Positions 1 to 6,782 of a stretch of 23,924 nt of DNA are shown here, in pieces. How positions within the stretch are numbered: position 1 is the first letter of the stretch; every line of letters starts with the position of its first letter. The position numbers and the translations under genes are program-made. The stretch is from Coriobacteriia bacterium. GTDB lineage: Bacteria; Actinomycetota; Coriobacteriia; Anaerosomatales; SLCP01. Location of the stretch: assembly GCA_007125735.1 (NCBI GenBank), contig SLCP01000106.1:1-23924 (forward strand), written 5' to 3'. The notes beneath the pieces are model-generated. The model saw nothing but the letters and a program-made list of their open reading frames with translations. It was not told the origin of the DNA and made no database searches.

Positions 1-2904
1 AAGCTCGGCCGAGAGGCGGCGCGCGGGCAGCCAGCCGCTTGGGTGCGAGGGGTCCTCAGGCTTGCGCGTGGGGCCGGGTGCGAGGAGGAGCACGTCGTCG
101 GCCGCACCGCTCTCGCGGGCGACGGTGGCTTTGAGCTCGGGCAGGAGCGCGAGCATCTCGTCGCGCGTGGGCGGACGCCCTGCCTCGCTCACGCCGAGTG
201 CGTCGAGCGCACCGATGCGCACGAGACTCTCGGTCTCGGCGAGGGTGGCCCGCGAGCGCCGCAGGAAGTCTGCGAGGTCCCGGAAGGGTCGCACCGTCCG
301 CTCGCGCTCGATGGCGGTAAGCAGGCGCGCGCTCATCTCGTGTGCGTCGCGCAACCCCACCCGGATGGCGGTACCGTCGCACTCGACCGTGTAGCGGCCT
401 GCCGAGGAGTTCACGTGCGGCGCGAGCAGCGCTATGCCGTGGCGGCGGGCGTCGTTGGCCACAAGGCGCGGCGTGTAGAAGCCCATCGGCTCGTTGTTGA
501 GGATCGCGCACGCGAACTCGGCCGGGAAGTACGTGTGCAGCCACGCACTCGCATACGAGACGACCGCGAAGCACGCCGCGTGCGCCTTGTTGAAGCCGTA
601 GGCAGCGAACCCCTCGAGCTGGCGGAAGACCTCCTCGGCGACCTCGAAGGCGACGCCCCGCGCGAGTGCCCGGTCGATGAAGTGTGCGCGGATCTCGGCC
701 ATCTCGGCGCGGCTGCGCCCGCGGGTCATCGCACGGCGGAGCGAATCGGCCTCTGCGAGATCGAAGCCGGCGACGGCGCGGGCGACGAGGAGCACTTGCT
801 CCTGGTAGACGATGACGCCGTAGGAGTCCGCGAGCGGAGCGGCCATCGCGGGGTGCGGGACGGTCACCGGCTCGGCCCCGTGGCGGCGGCGGATGAACGG
901 CGTGATCATCTCGGCCTCGAGCGGGCCGGGGCGGAAGAGCGAGATCGCGGCGACGATGTCGTCGAAGCGCGTCGCACGCAGGCGCGTGTTGAGGTTGCGC
1001 TGGCCGCTCGACTCGAGCTGGAAGACGCCCACCGTGTCGGCGCGCGCGATGGCCTCGTAGACGGCCGGGTCGTCGGGCGCAAGTTCGAAGGGCTCGGGCA
1101 CGGCCGCCTCGCCCACGCGCGCCCGGGCGAGCTCGACCGCCTCGCTGATCGCCGAGTGCATGCGCAGGCCGAGGATGTCCATCTTCACGAGGCCGAGCGC
1201 CTCGACGTCGTCCTTGTCGTACTGGCTCACGACCACGCCTTTTGCGGCCCACTGGAGCGGCGTCCACGTGTCGATGGGCTCGCGCGTGATGATGAAGCCG
1301 CCGAGGTGCGTGCCGAGGTGCATGGGGCATGCGTCGAGCTGCTCGGCGATCTCGACGATGCGCGCGTGGCGCCGCTCGCGCAGCGGGTGGTTCGCGCACT
1401 CGGGGTACGTCGCGAGCACGTCGCGTAGGATGCGCGCCGAGACCCACGGCAGGTGGCGCGAGAACGCGTTGATCTCGGCAGGCGCGTGCCCGAACGCGCG
1501 GGCGGCGGTGCGAACGGCACTGCGCGCCGTCATCGTGTTGACGGTCGCGACCATCGCGACGTGGCTCTCGCCGAAGCGGCGGTAGATGAAATCGATGACC
1601 TCGTCGCGCCTCGCCGAGTCGAAATCGACGTCGATATCGGGCATCTGCCGGCGCGCCGGGTTCAGGAAGCGCTCGAAGAGCAGGTCGTAGGCGACCGGGT
1701 CGGCATCGGTGATGCCGAGCACGTAGGAGACGATGCTGTCGCCCGCACTCCCCCGCCCCGAGCAGCGGATGCCGCGCTCTTTAGCGAACCGCACGATCTC
1801 GTCGACGATGAGGAAGTACTCCGAGAATCCAAGCTCATCGATGATGCGGAGCTCGCGGGCGAGGCGGGCATGTGCCTCCGTATCGCCGGGCCGGTAGCGC
1901 CACGCGAAGCCCTCGTCGGCGCGTTTCGCGAGCGCGGAGGCGGCGGTCTCGCCGCGCGGGAGGTCGGCCGCCGGGAAGTGGAACTCGCCGAGGCCTAAGT
2001 CGAGGTCACAGCGCTCGGCGATCTCGAGCGTGGTGTCGCACGCGTGCTCTCGTCCGGCGAACAGCCGCCGCATCTCGGCGGCGGGTTTGAGCCAGAGCTC
2101 GGCGTTGGGCCGCTGCAGCGGTCCGGGGAGCGCGGTGCGCGAGGAGGCAGCGGAGAGCACGTCGTGGATGCGGTGGCCGGCGGGCGCGAGGTAGTGGACG
2201 TTGTTGGTGGCGACCACCGGCAGCCCGCAGCTCTCGGCGAGCGAAGAGAGTGCTGCGAGGTAGTGCGGTGACTCGGGTGTGAGCAGGTGCATAAGTTCGA
2301 CGTAGAACGCGCCGGGCTCGAAGCACGCCGCGAGTCGCTTGAGCGCCGTTCGCGCACGCGCCCGTCCGCTCCCGCCGGCGATCACCGCCGCTCCCACCTC
2401 GCCGCCCGGACACCCGCTCATGCCGATGAGCCCCGCCGAGCACTCAGCGAGGTCTGCAAGCATGACGAGGCTCGGCTCGCTCCGCGTGCGCACGTGCGTG
2501 CGGGCGAGCAGCCGGCAGAGCGAGCGGTAGCCGGCGCGATTGCGCGCGAGCAGCGTGAGGTGGAAGCCGCCGTAGCCTGCCGCGCGACCGAAGCCGGACG
2601 GCGGCGGCCAGGCAAGCCGCTCGCGGGGCGGCAGGTCGCCCTCGGCGCCGCCCGTACCCGCGCCCGCGATGCCCGCTGCCTCGACGACCACCTCGGCCCC
2701 GATGATGGGGCGGATGCCCGCCTTGAGCGCCGCCTGGTAGAAGCGGATGGCGCCCGAGAGCCCCTGGTGGTCGGTGAGCGCGAGCGCTCCCATGCCGAGC
2801 TCGGCGGCGCGCCCCACGAGCGCGTCGATCGACGCCGCCCCGTCGCCGAAGCTGAAGGTCGAGTGCACGTGCAGGTGCACGAAGGAGTCGCCCACGGGCC
2901 TCAC
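1..2904 (-). CDS. dnaE2: Error-prone DNA polymerase III alpha subunit, DnaE2/ImuC type (3' end outside window)
   Basis: Replicative-type C-family polymerase, probably the damage-tolerant DnaE2 (ImuC) paralogue that copies past lesions. The frame is open for 968 codons and leaves the window before its stop. The N-terminal PHP domain begins with HLHVHSTFS near residue 10. The catalytic aspartates are visible in MPDIDVDFD (D423, D425) and KMDILGL (D576). The stretches GFAAYGFNKAHAACF and NNEPMGFYTP read more like DnaE2 than DnaE1, as does QYDKDDVEALGLVKMD. The GTG at 2904 lies 5 nt after the stop of the DUF6504 gene; a second GTG at 2895 is an alternative, and neither has a strong ribosome site. 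The LexA box upstream of the partner gene implies SOS control. The usual partner ImuB is not in the window. Identity as a C-family polymerase is near certain; DnaE2 rather than DnaE1 is an inference from motifs and context. Confidence 0.9.
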   Translation of the reverse strand, partial: MRPVGDSFVHLHVHSTFSFGDGAASIDALVGRAAELGMGALALTDHQGLSGAIRFYQAALKAGIRPIIGAEVVVEAAGIAGAGTGGAEGDLPPRERLAWPPPSGFGRAAGYGGFHLTLLARNRAGYRSLCRLLARTHVRTRSEPSLVMLADLAECSAGLIGMSGCPGGEVGAAVIAGGSGRARARTALKRLAACFEPGAFYVELMHLLTPESPHYLAALSSLAESCGLPVVATNNVHYLAPAGHRIHDVLSAASSRTALPGPLQRPNAELWLKPAAEMRRLFAGREHACDTTLEIAERCDLDLGLGEFHFPAADLPRGETAASALAKRADEGFAWRYRPGDTEAHARLARELRIIDELGFSEYFLIVDEIVRFAKERGIRCSGRGSAGDSIVSYVLGITDADPVAYDLLFERFLNPARRQMPDIDVDFDSARRDEVIDFIYRRFGESHVAMVATVNTMTARSAVRTAARAFGHAPAEINAFSRHLPWVSARILRDVLATYPECANHPLRERRHARIVEIAEQLDACPMHLGTHLGGFIITREPIDTWTPLQWAAKGVVVSQYDKDDVEALGLVKMDILGLRMHSAISEAVELARARVGEAAVPEPFELAPDDPAVYEAIARADTVGVFQLESSGQRNLNTRLRATRFDDIVAAISLFRPGPLEAEMITPFIRRRHGAEPVTVPHPAMAAPLADSYGVIVYQEQVLLVARAVAGFDLAEADSLRRAMTRGRSRAEMAEIRAHFIDRALARGVAFEVAEEVFRQLEGFAAYGFNKAHAACFAVVSYASAWLHTYFPAEFACAILNNEPMGFYTPRLVANDARRHGIALLAPHVNSSAGRYTVECDGTAIRVGLRDAHEMSARLLTAIERERTVRPFRDLADFLRRSRATLAETESLVRIGALDALGVSEAGRPPTRDEMLALLPELKATVARESGAADDVLLLAPGPTRKPEDPSHPSGWLPARRLSAEL

Positions 2905-2909
2905 CGGCC

Positions 2910-3329
2910 CTAATCGAGCACGCCGAGGAGGAGCCACCTGCCGCTCGCGCGATCGAACGCGAGGTCGTACGTGCCGCCTTCACTGGCAACGATGCGCCAG
3001 CACCGGAGGCTCACCGTGTACTCGACGTCCCACCACGCGCGCTCGACCGCCCACGTCTGCACGACGCTCTCGACGTCGAAGACGCGCGAGCGCCACGCGA
3101 ATGCCGCCGGAGCGCGGCGAACGACGTCCCACGTCGCGGCGACCGGCTCGACCACCCGCTTGCCAAGTCCGGCGCTCCCAGGGTGTACGAGGTCGTCGGC
3201 CCGCACGAACCACGGGGTCGCGCGCAGGTCCTCGATGACGGGCGCACGGCCTTCTCGGCTGGAGAACAGGTCGTCGGCGCGACCCTCGGGTAATGTGACG
3301 TATCGTTTGATGGCGGCGTTGCGACCCAC
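2910..3329 (-). CDS. DUF6504 family protein, first gene of the dnaE2 operon
   Basis: A 139-residue protein with no known activity. Its C-terminal half (WWDVEYTVSLRCWRIVAS, then YDLAFDRASGRWLLLGVLD) resembles the small DUF6504 proteins that sit beside translesion polymerase genes in Actinobacteria; the family name is from memory of that pattern. It begins with GTG at 3329, preceded by an AGAGG ribosome site about 7 nt away. It ends 5 nt before the polymerase start, so the two are surely co-transcribed. The N-terminal part (about residues 15-60) is rich in charged residues and has no motif I recognise. The context suggests an accessory role in mutagenic repair, but nothing in the sequence shows a catalytic site. 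Confidence 0.7.
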   Translation of the reverse strand: MGRNAAIKRYVTLPEGRADDLFSSREGRAPVIEDLRATPWFVRADDLVHPGSAGLGKRVVEPVAATWDVVRRAPAAFAWRSRVFDVESVVQTWAVERAWWDVEYTVSLRCWRIVASEGGTYDLAFDRASGRWLLLGVLD

Positions 3330-3364
3330 GGGAGACCTCTCACGAGAGCGATGAGCGGGCCTCC

Positions 3365-3394
3365 ACTATATCGAACGTATGTTCGATTCGGCAA
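3365..3394 (-). promoter_or_regulatory. SOS promoter: -10 element with adjacent LexA box
   Basis: The palindrome CGAACGTATGTTCG at 3372-3385 has the GAAC-N4-GTTC form of the LexA box of Gram-positive bacteria and Actinobacteria. On the minus strand it is followed directly by TATAGT (3365-3370), a good -10 element about 36 nt before the GTG start of the DUF6504 gene. A repressor bound here would cover the -10/-35 spacer. The rpiA start lies 92 nt away on the other side, so an effect on rpiA is possible but not shown. Confidence 0.8.
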
Positions 3395-3437
3395 GAAGTG
3401 GGGTCTTCGGACACGCCACACGGGTATCTATCTTCGA

Positions 3438-3453
3438 GCCCCTCGACAGGGGC
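3438..3453 (+). other. Hairpin in the rpiA leader
   Basis: GCCCCT-CGAC-AGGGGC is a perfect 6-bp stem with a 4-nt loop. It ends 11 nt before the GGAGG ribosome site of rpiA (3465-3469). It could stabilise the leader or act in translation control. No known riboswitch is recognisable around it. Confidence 0.4.
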
Positions 3454-3476
3454 GATGCCATCGTGGAGGTAGGCCG

Positions 3477-4193
3477 ATGAGTTCGAGCGACACAGCGAAG
3501 CGTGCCGCCGCGCACGCAGCAGCACGGTTCGTTCTGGACGCGGCGGACGGAGCCGATGTGATCGGCGTCGGCACCGGAAGCACGGTGGCACACTTCATCG
3601 ACGCACTAGGATCGAGCGCCCGGCGACCCTCCCGGGCGGTGTCGACGTCGCCCGACACCGACACGAGACTGCGTGCTGCTGGCATCGAGATCGCCACCCT
3701 CGCCGAGGTTCCCGCACCCCTCGGCATCTACGTCGACGGCGCTGACGAGATCGACGCCCTCGGCCAGGCCATCAAGGGTGGCGGAGGCGCACACACGCGG
3801 GAGAAGGCGATAGCACGAGCCTCCCGGACCTGGGTGTGCATCGTCGACGACACCAAACTCGTCGACACCCTTGGGCAACAGGCAGCCGTGCCGATCGAGG
3901 TCGAAGCGGACTCGTGCGCGGCCACCCTCGACGCGCTCGTCGCGATGGGTGGACAGCCGCACGTCAGAGGAGACGGGCCCGGCGGGCCTGCGACCGTCAT
4001 CGTCGACGTCACCGGACTCGACCTCCACGATCCGCCCGCGATGGAGCAGGGACTCGAGTCGCTCCCCGGCGTCCTCGCGTGCGGCATCTTCGCGTCGCGC
4101 CGGGCTGACGTCATACTCGTCGGCCACCCGGACGGGTCGGTCACGACGGTCCGCCCACCTCCCACACCTCCGCGTTCTCGCCGTGCTGAGTGA
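3477..4193 (+). CDS. rpiA: Ribose-5-phosphate isomerase A
   Basis: Interconverts ribose 5-phosphate and ribulose 5-phosphate in the cytosolic pentose phosphate pathway. It has 238 residues, slightly longer than the usual 220-230. Family signatures are GVGTGSTVAHFI (30-41), YVDGADEID (85-93) and IKGGGGAHTREK (99-110), which supply the catalytic Asp pair, Lys100 and Glu109. The ATG at 3477 is chosen because GGAGG stands 7 nt upstream and the family begins here; an in-frame ATG at 3351 lies in the regulatory region. This is the only clear plus-strand protein gene. Its proline- and arginine-rich last residues are encoded in a 53-bp tail-to-tail overlap with the DUF3179 gene, and that tail is not part of the usual fold. 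Confidence 0.93.
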   Translation: MSSSDTAKRAAAHAAARFVLDAADGADVIGVGTGSTVAHFIDALGSSARRPSRAVSTSPDTDTRLRAAGIEIATLAEVPAPLGIYVDGADEIDALGQAIKGGGGAHTREKAIARASRTWVCIVDDTKLVDTLGQQAAVPIEVEADSCAATLDALVAMGGQPHVRGDGPGGPATVIVDVTGLDLHDPPAMEQGLESLPGVLACGIFASRRADVILVGHPDGSVTTVRPPPTPPRSRRAE

Positions 4194-5127
4194 CGAACGA
4201 GAACCACATCTCGAGGTAGACGGGGGTTTCCGCTCCGTCGACAGTCACCCAGGTTCGAACGCCGTCGTGCTCGAGGGCCACGTCCCGCCCGTCGATGTCG
4301 GTAGCGAACGAGCCGCTCGGCAGTCCCGCGCGCGGCACGGCGACAGCTGGGCCATCCGGGATGCGAAACACGTACATGATCTCTTTCATGGGGAAGCGTG
4401 CGTCCTGCCGGGTGACCGGCGCTATCAGACGCTCGCTCTCCTCGTAGCCGGCGTAGGGATTGGTTCGATAGTCGCGTGTGTGGCCCGTGTCCTCGGAGAG
4501 TATCGTCGCGTCCGGAGCGAACTCCCTCACCTCTCCCACGGTCATGAACTGTGCGCTGACCAGGTCGAGCTCCGTGCCCACGTACTCGCCCACGAGCGCC
4601 TTGCCGAGGGACTGGGACCACAGCGATTCCGTCTGCCGGTCGTACATCACCAGGTTCGATTCGTGGAGCAGACCGCTCACACCAAACTCGAGCGTCTCGC
4701 CCTCGACCACCCGGTCGAACACGAGCGCCGAGCCGCATAGCGGTCAAAACGTCACCGCGATGGGCCTGCCTCCTACGACCTCGTTGGCGATCTCGTGCCA
4801 TACGAGGATGTTGTACGGGTAGAAGCGGACGTCGCCCTCGATCTCGACGAGAACGCCGTACACGTCGTCAGGGATCGTCGACGCTTCCAGGGTATCGAAC
4901 AGTGGATCGGTGAGCGCCGGAATCCCGTCCTTGGGCGGCCCTCCCGAGATGAACTCGTCAAGCTCGACCAGGCGCTTCGATGTGTCCGTTGCAAGACCGA
5001 AGCGCTCGAACTCCCGAGCTTCCTGCTCAGCCTCCGGCTCGACCGCAGGTTCATCGGCGGAGCAGGACCCGGCAAGGAGCGCGGCACATACCGCCGCAAC
5101 CACGAGCGCGGCTTTCCCTACCTTCAT
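4141..5127 (-). CDS. DUF3179 lipoprotein with in-frame TGA at the CPLC cysteine (candidate selenoprotein)
   Basis: DUF3179 proteins are exported and of unknown function. Read through one TGA at 4744-4746, this frame gives 328 residues. The N-terminus has a basic start, a hydrophobic segment and a lipobox-like LLAGSC (18-23). Family blocks follow: DGIPALTDP, RFYPYNILVWHEIANEVVGGRPIAVTF, then TGA, then PLCGSALVFDR, LVMYDRQTESLW and YAGYEESERL. The family normally has VTFCPLCGSA here, so TGA (codon 128) replaces the first Cys of a CxxC. The 193 codons after the TGA keep the frame and full family similarity, and the second half has no ribosome site or start of its own. Either selenocysteine is inserted, giving UPLC, or this is a fresh nonsense mutation. 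It is the third gene of a sod-FMN oxidoreductase-DUF3179 unit, 65 nt after its neighbour. An AGGT-type ribosome site precedes the ATG at 5127. Confidence 0.8.
4703..4718 (-). promoter_or_regulatory. SECIS-like hairpin downstream of the in-frame TGA
   Basis: On the mRNA, UCGACC-GGGU-GGUCGA forms a perfect 6-bp stem with a 4-nt loop beginning GG. The loop starts 32 nt after the TGA. As I recall, bacterial SECIS models allow a G-led apical loop roughly 16-37 nt after UGA, so this fits loosely. It is further away than in E. coli fdhF, where the loop starts about 19 nt downstream. A weaker alternative stem (CGG..CG with CG.CCG) would put an 11-nt G-led loop 16 nt after the TGA. Confidence 0.35.
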
Positions 5128-5192
5128 CTCCGACGCACCTCACCTTCATCCGGCGTCGAGCCTGCGCTGCGCCTCGGTGACCCGACCGCACA

Positions 5193-5843
5193 TCAGCGGC
5201 TCACTGCCCGCGCATCCGCGTCGAGAGCGTTCAAGTCCGTGAGGATCGGGGTCGCCCTCAGTGCACGCACCCCCCAGAGCAAATTGTCCGCCATGTACCG
5301 GGCGGTACGGTTCGTATACAGGTGGCCGTCACCACCCGCGTCGATGTAGCTCGGCCCTGGGCCGGCGTCGCCGACCCAATAGCAGTCCACGTTGGGCGGC
5401 ACCATGCAGCCGAGGTGAGTGAGGTTGTAGAGCGTGTTCGCGCAACAGTCGTGGGCACCATCCTCGTTACCTGTGACGATCACGCCGGCGACCTTACCGT
5501 AGAGCGGGTACTGACCGGTGACTGAATCGCCCTCGGCATACGTACCGTCGAGCCGCTCCATCACGAGTTGCGCGATCGAGGAGCGCACCCCGAACCAGAT
5601 CGGCATCGCGATGACCAGGATGTCGCACGCCTTGATGCGCTCGAGGATCCCCGGCCACTCGTCGCCTTCGCCCTCGTCGGACGTGACCCCGAACTTCACA
5701 CGATGATCGACGACGCGGATCGTCTCGGACACGACGCCTCGTTCGCCGAGGAGCCGTGCGACCTTGTCTACGAGCACCTGCGTGTTGGAAACCCGAGGGG
5801 ACGGCTTGAGAGTGCAGTTCAAGAAAAGCGCGTCGATGCTCAC
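5193..5843 (-). CDS. Flavodoxin-fold NAD(P)H-dependent FMN oxidoreductase
   Basis: A 216-residue cytosolic flavoprotein of the NADPH-dependent FMN reductase group; the substrate is unknown. It starts with an alpha/beta strand (SIDALFLNCTLKPSP) followed by a phosphate-binding turn, has the mid-sequence MPIWFGVRSSIAQLVMERLDG typical of the FMN-binding loop and dimer interface, and ends with GNEDGAHDCCANTLYNLTHLG and the YIDAGGDGHLYTNRTAR segment. The GTG at 5843 is supported by AGGAGG at 5851-5856 with 7 nt spacing; the frame stays open upstream but that part is not protein-like. It begins 17 nt after the superoxide dismutase stop and precedes the DUF3179 gene, forming a redox operon. Adjacent cysteines (CC) in the loop after GAHD are notable but common in this group. 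Confidence 0.85.
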   Translation of the reverse strand: MSIDALFLNCTLKPSPRVSNTQVLVDKVARLLGERGVVSETIRVVDHRVKFGVTSDEGEGDEWPGILERIKACDILVIAMPIWFGVRSSIAQLVMERLDGTYAEGDSVTGQYPLYGKVAGVIVTGNEDGAHDCCANTLYNLTHLGCMVPPNVDCYWVGDAGPGPSYIDAGGDGHLYTNRTARYMADNLLWGVRALRATPILTDLNALDADARAVSR

Positions 5844-5860
5844 CTGTGATCCTCCTGCCC

Positions 5861-6445
5861 CTACCGCCCCTCGTAGCGCTCCGCCACGAACTCCCAGTTC
5901 ACGAGGTTCCAGAACGCGTCGACGTAGGCGGGGCGCTGGTTGCGATAGTCGATGTAGTAGGCGTGCTCCCACACGTCGCACGTGAGCAGCGGCACGGCGC
6001 CGGAGGTCATCGGGTTCTCGGCATTGCTCGTCGACGTGATCGAGAGTGCGCCGCTCGCATCGGCCACGAGCCACGCCCATCCGGAGCCGAACTGTCCCAC
6101 CGCGGCTGCGGCGAACTGCTCCTTGAACGCGTCGAACGAGCCGAACGCCGCGTCGATCGCCTCGGCGAGTTCCCCGCTCGGCGCTCCGCCGCCTGCGGGA
6201 GAGAAGCAGTTCCAGTAGAACGTGTGGTTCCACACCTGCGCGGCGTTGTTGAATACGCCGCCCGACGAGTTCATGACGATCTCTTCGAGCGACGCCTCGG
6301 CGAACTCGGTGCCCGCGATCATCTCGTTGAGCTTGGTCACGTACGTCTGGTGGTGCTTGCCGTGGTGGTACTCGAGCGTCTCGGCGGAGATATGCGGCGA
6401 AAGCGCGTCTTTCGCGTACGGCAGCGGCGGCAGTTCGTGGGTCAT
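5861..6445 (-). CDS. sodB: Iron superoxide dismutase
   Basis: Converts superoxide to hydrogen peroxide and oxygen in the cytosol. It has 194 residues, normal for the family. Metal ligands are in place: His27 (EYHHGKHH), His74 (QVWNHTFYW), Asp157 and His161 (CDVWEHAYYIDY). Gln70 in NNAAQVWNHTFYW is the outer-sphere residue position used by iron rather than manganese enzymes, so Fe is the likely metal. The ATG at 6445 has GGAGGG 7 nt upstream (6453-6458). It appears to lead a three-gene unit with the FMN oxidoreductase and the DUF3179 lipoprotein. A superoxide dismutase suggests exposure to oxygen even if the host is anaerobic. Confidence 0.95.
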   Translation of the reverse strand: MTHELPPLPYAKDALSPHISAETLEYHHGKHHQTYVTKLNEMIAGTEFAEASLEEIVMNSSGGVFNNAAQVWNHTFYWNCFSPAGGGAPSGELAEAIDAAFGSFDAFKEQFAAAAVGQFGSGWAWLVADASGALSITSTSNAENPMTSGAVPLLTCDVWEHAYYIDYRNQRPAYVDAFWNLVNWEFVAERYEGR

Positions 6446-6482
6446 CTCGGTGCCCTCCATTCGGTCTGTGGCGTGTTCGTAT

Positions 6483-6500
6483 GCGGGTGTATGTACCCGC
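6483..6500. promoter_or_regulatory. Inverted repeat upstream of sodB
   Basis: GCGGGT-GTATGT-ACCCGC has perfect 6-bp arms and a 6-nt centre that is itself purine/pyrimidine alternating. It lies 38-55 bp upstream of the sodB ATG, so it could be an operator or a leader hairpin. It does not match a Fur, DtxR or LexA site that I know. Confidence 0.35.
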
Positions 6501-6597
6501 AGCGACGCACCTCGGCACACTCCTCGCTAGCGCCACTGGCACGGGGATTCCCGAGGGCGCGATCCGGCGGCCCGCCGACCGAGGAGGTGATCCAGCA

Positions 6598-6666
6598 GTG
6601 CGAAGTATCCATATCGCTGCGCTGGTCCTGTCCACCACGAGCACCAAGGAGGATGCGACCTCCTAA
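6598..6666 (+). CDS. Possible 22-residue peptide with a very strong ribosome site
   Basis: A GTG start is followed by 21 codons and TAA, giving MRSIHIAALVLSTTSTKEDATS. Upstream, AGGAGGTGATCC (6582-6593) is complementary over 12 nt to the 3' end of 16S rRNA. The spacing from AGGAGG to GTG is 10 nt, a little long. A 10-bp hairpin with one bulged A follows 7 nt after the stop. No promoter is obvious and no relative is recognised. It may be chance; the ribosome site is the only strong signal. Confidence 0.2.
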   Translation: MRSIHIAALVLSTTSTKEDATS

Positions 6667-6673
6667 GACGGCG

Positions 6674-6701
6674 GCGCACCGGGTGACGTGAACCCGGGCG
6701 C
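6674..6701 (+). other. Bulged hairpin downstream of the small plus-strand frame
   Basis: GCGC-A-CCGGGT pairs with ACCCGG-GCGC across a 7-nt loop (GACGTGA), giving 10 pairs with one bulged A. There is no U tract after it on either strand, so if it terminates transcription it would be of the U-poor kind seen in high-GC genomes. Confidence 0.4.
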
Positions 6702-6747
6702 ACCGCGCCATCAGCACGGATGTACGTCGCTGTCTTGCAGCGATACC

Positions 6748-6779
6748 GAGAGGGCCGTCTCAGCCGAGGCGGCCCTCTC
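6748..6779 (-). terminator. Terminator-like hairpin after feoB
   Basis: GAGAGGGCCG and CGGCCCTCTC form a perfect 10-bp stem around a 12-nt loop. On the minus strand it starts 3 nt after the TAA of feoB, the usual place for a terminator. It lacks a U run on both strands, which is common in GC-rich actinobacteria. Confidence 0.65.
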
Positions 6780-6782
6780 TCG

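Larger units (their letters stand above)
6446..6782. other. Intergenic region between feoB and sodB
   Basis: This 337-bp stretch has no convincing large gene. It must hold the sodB promoter on the minus strand; the best candidate, TGGACA near 6627-6632 with TATGGA or TGGATA downstream, is weak. It holds a perfect inverted repeat at 6483-6500, a tiny plus-strand frame at 6598-6666 with an exceptional ribosome site, a bulged hairpin at 6674-6701 and the terminator-like hairpin of feoB at 6748-6779. No tRNA or known riboswitch is visible. Confidence 0.6.

Noticed and set aside
43..1428. Long plus-strand open frames opposite minus-strand genes (also 11506-12834, 18337-19530, 19512-21101, 22 kb region)
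   Set aside because: They lie opposite well-supported genes with clear motifs, are rich in Arg, His and Asp as expected for GC-rich antisense frames, and show no family signatures.
3381..3389. GTTCGATTC as the T arm of a tRNA
   Set aside because: The flanking bases do not pair, there is no acceptor or anticodon arm, and the bases belong to the LexA box.
4141..4722. The second half of the DUF3179 frame as a separate gene
   Set aside because: It has no ribosome site before its first GTG, and that GTG falls inside a conserved family block continuous with the first half.
4744..4746. The in-frame TGA as evidence for a changed genetic code (TGA as Trp or Gly)
   Set aside because: Many genes in the window end with TGA at overlap junctions that only make sense if it is a stop.
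6582..6595. CTGGATCACCTCCT on the minus strand as a fragment of a 16S rRNA gene
   Set aside because: Only 14 nt match the 16S 3' end; the flanking bases do not match 16S on either side.
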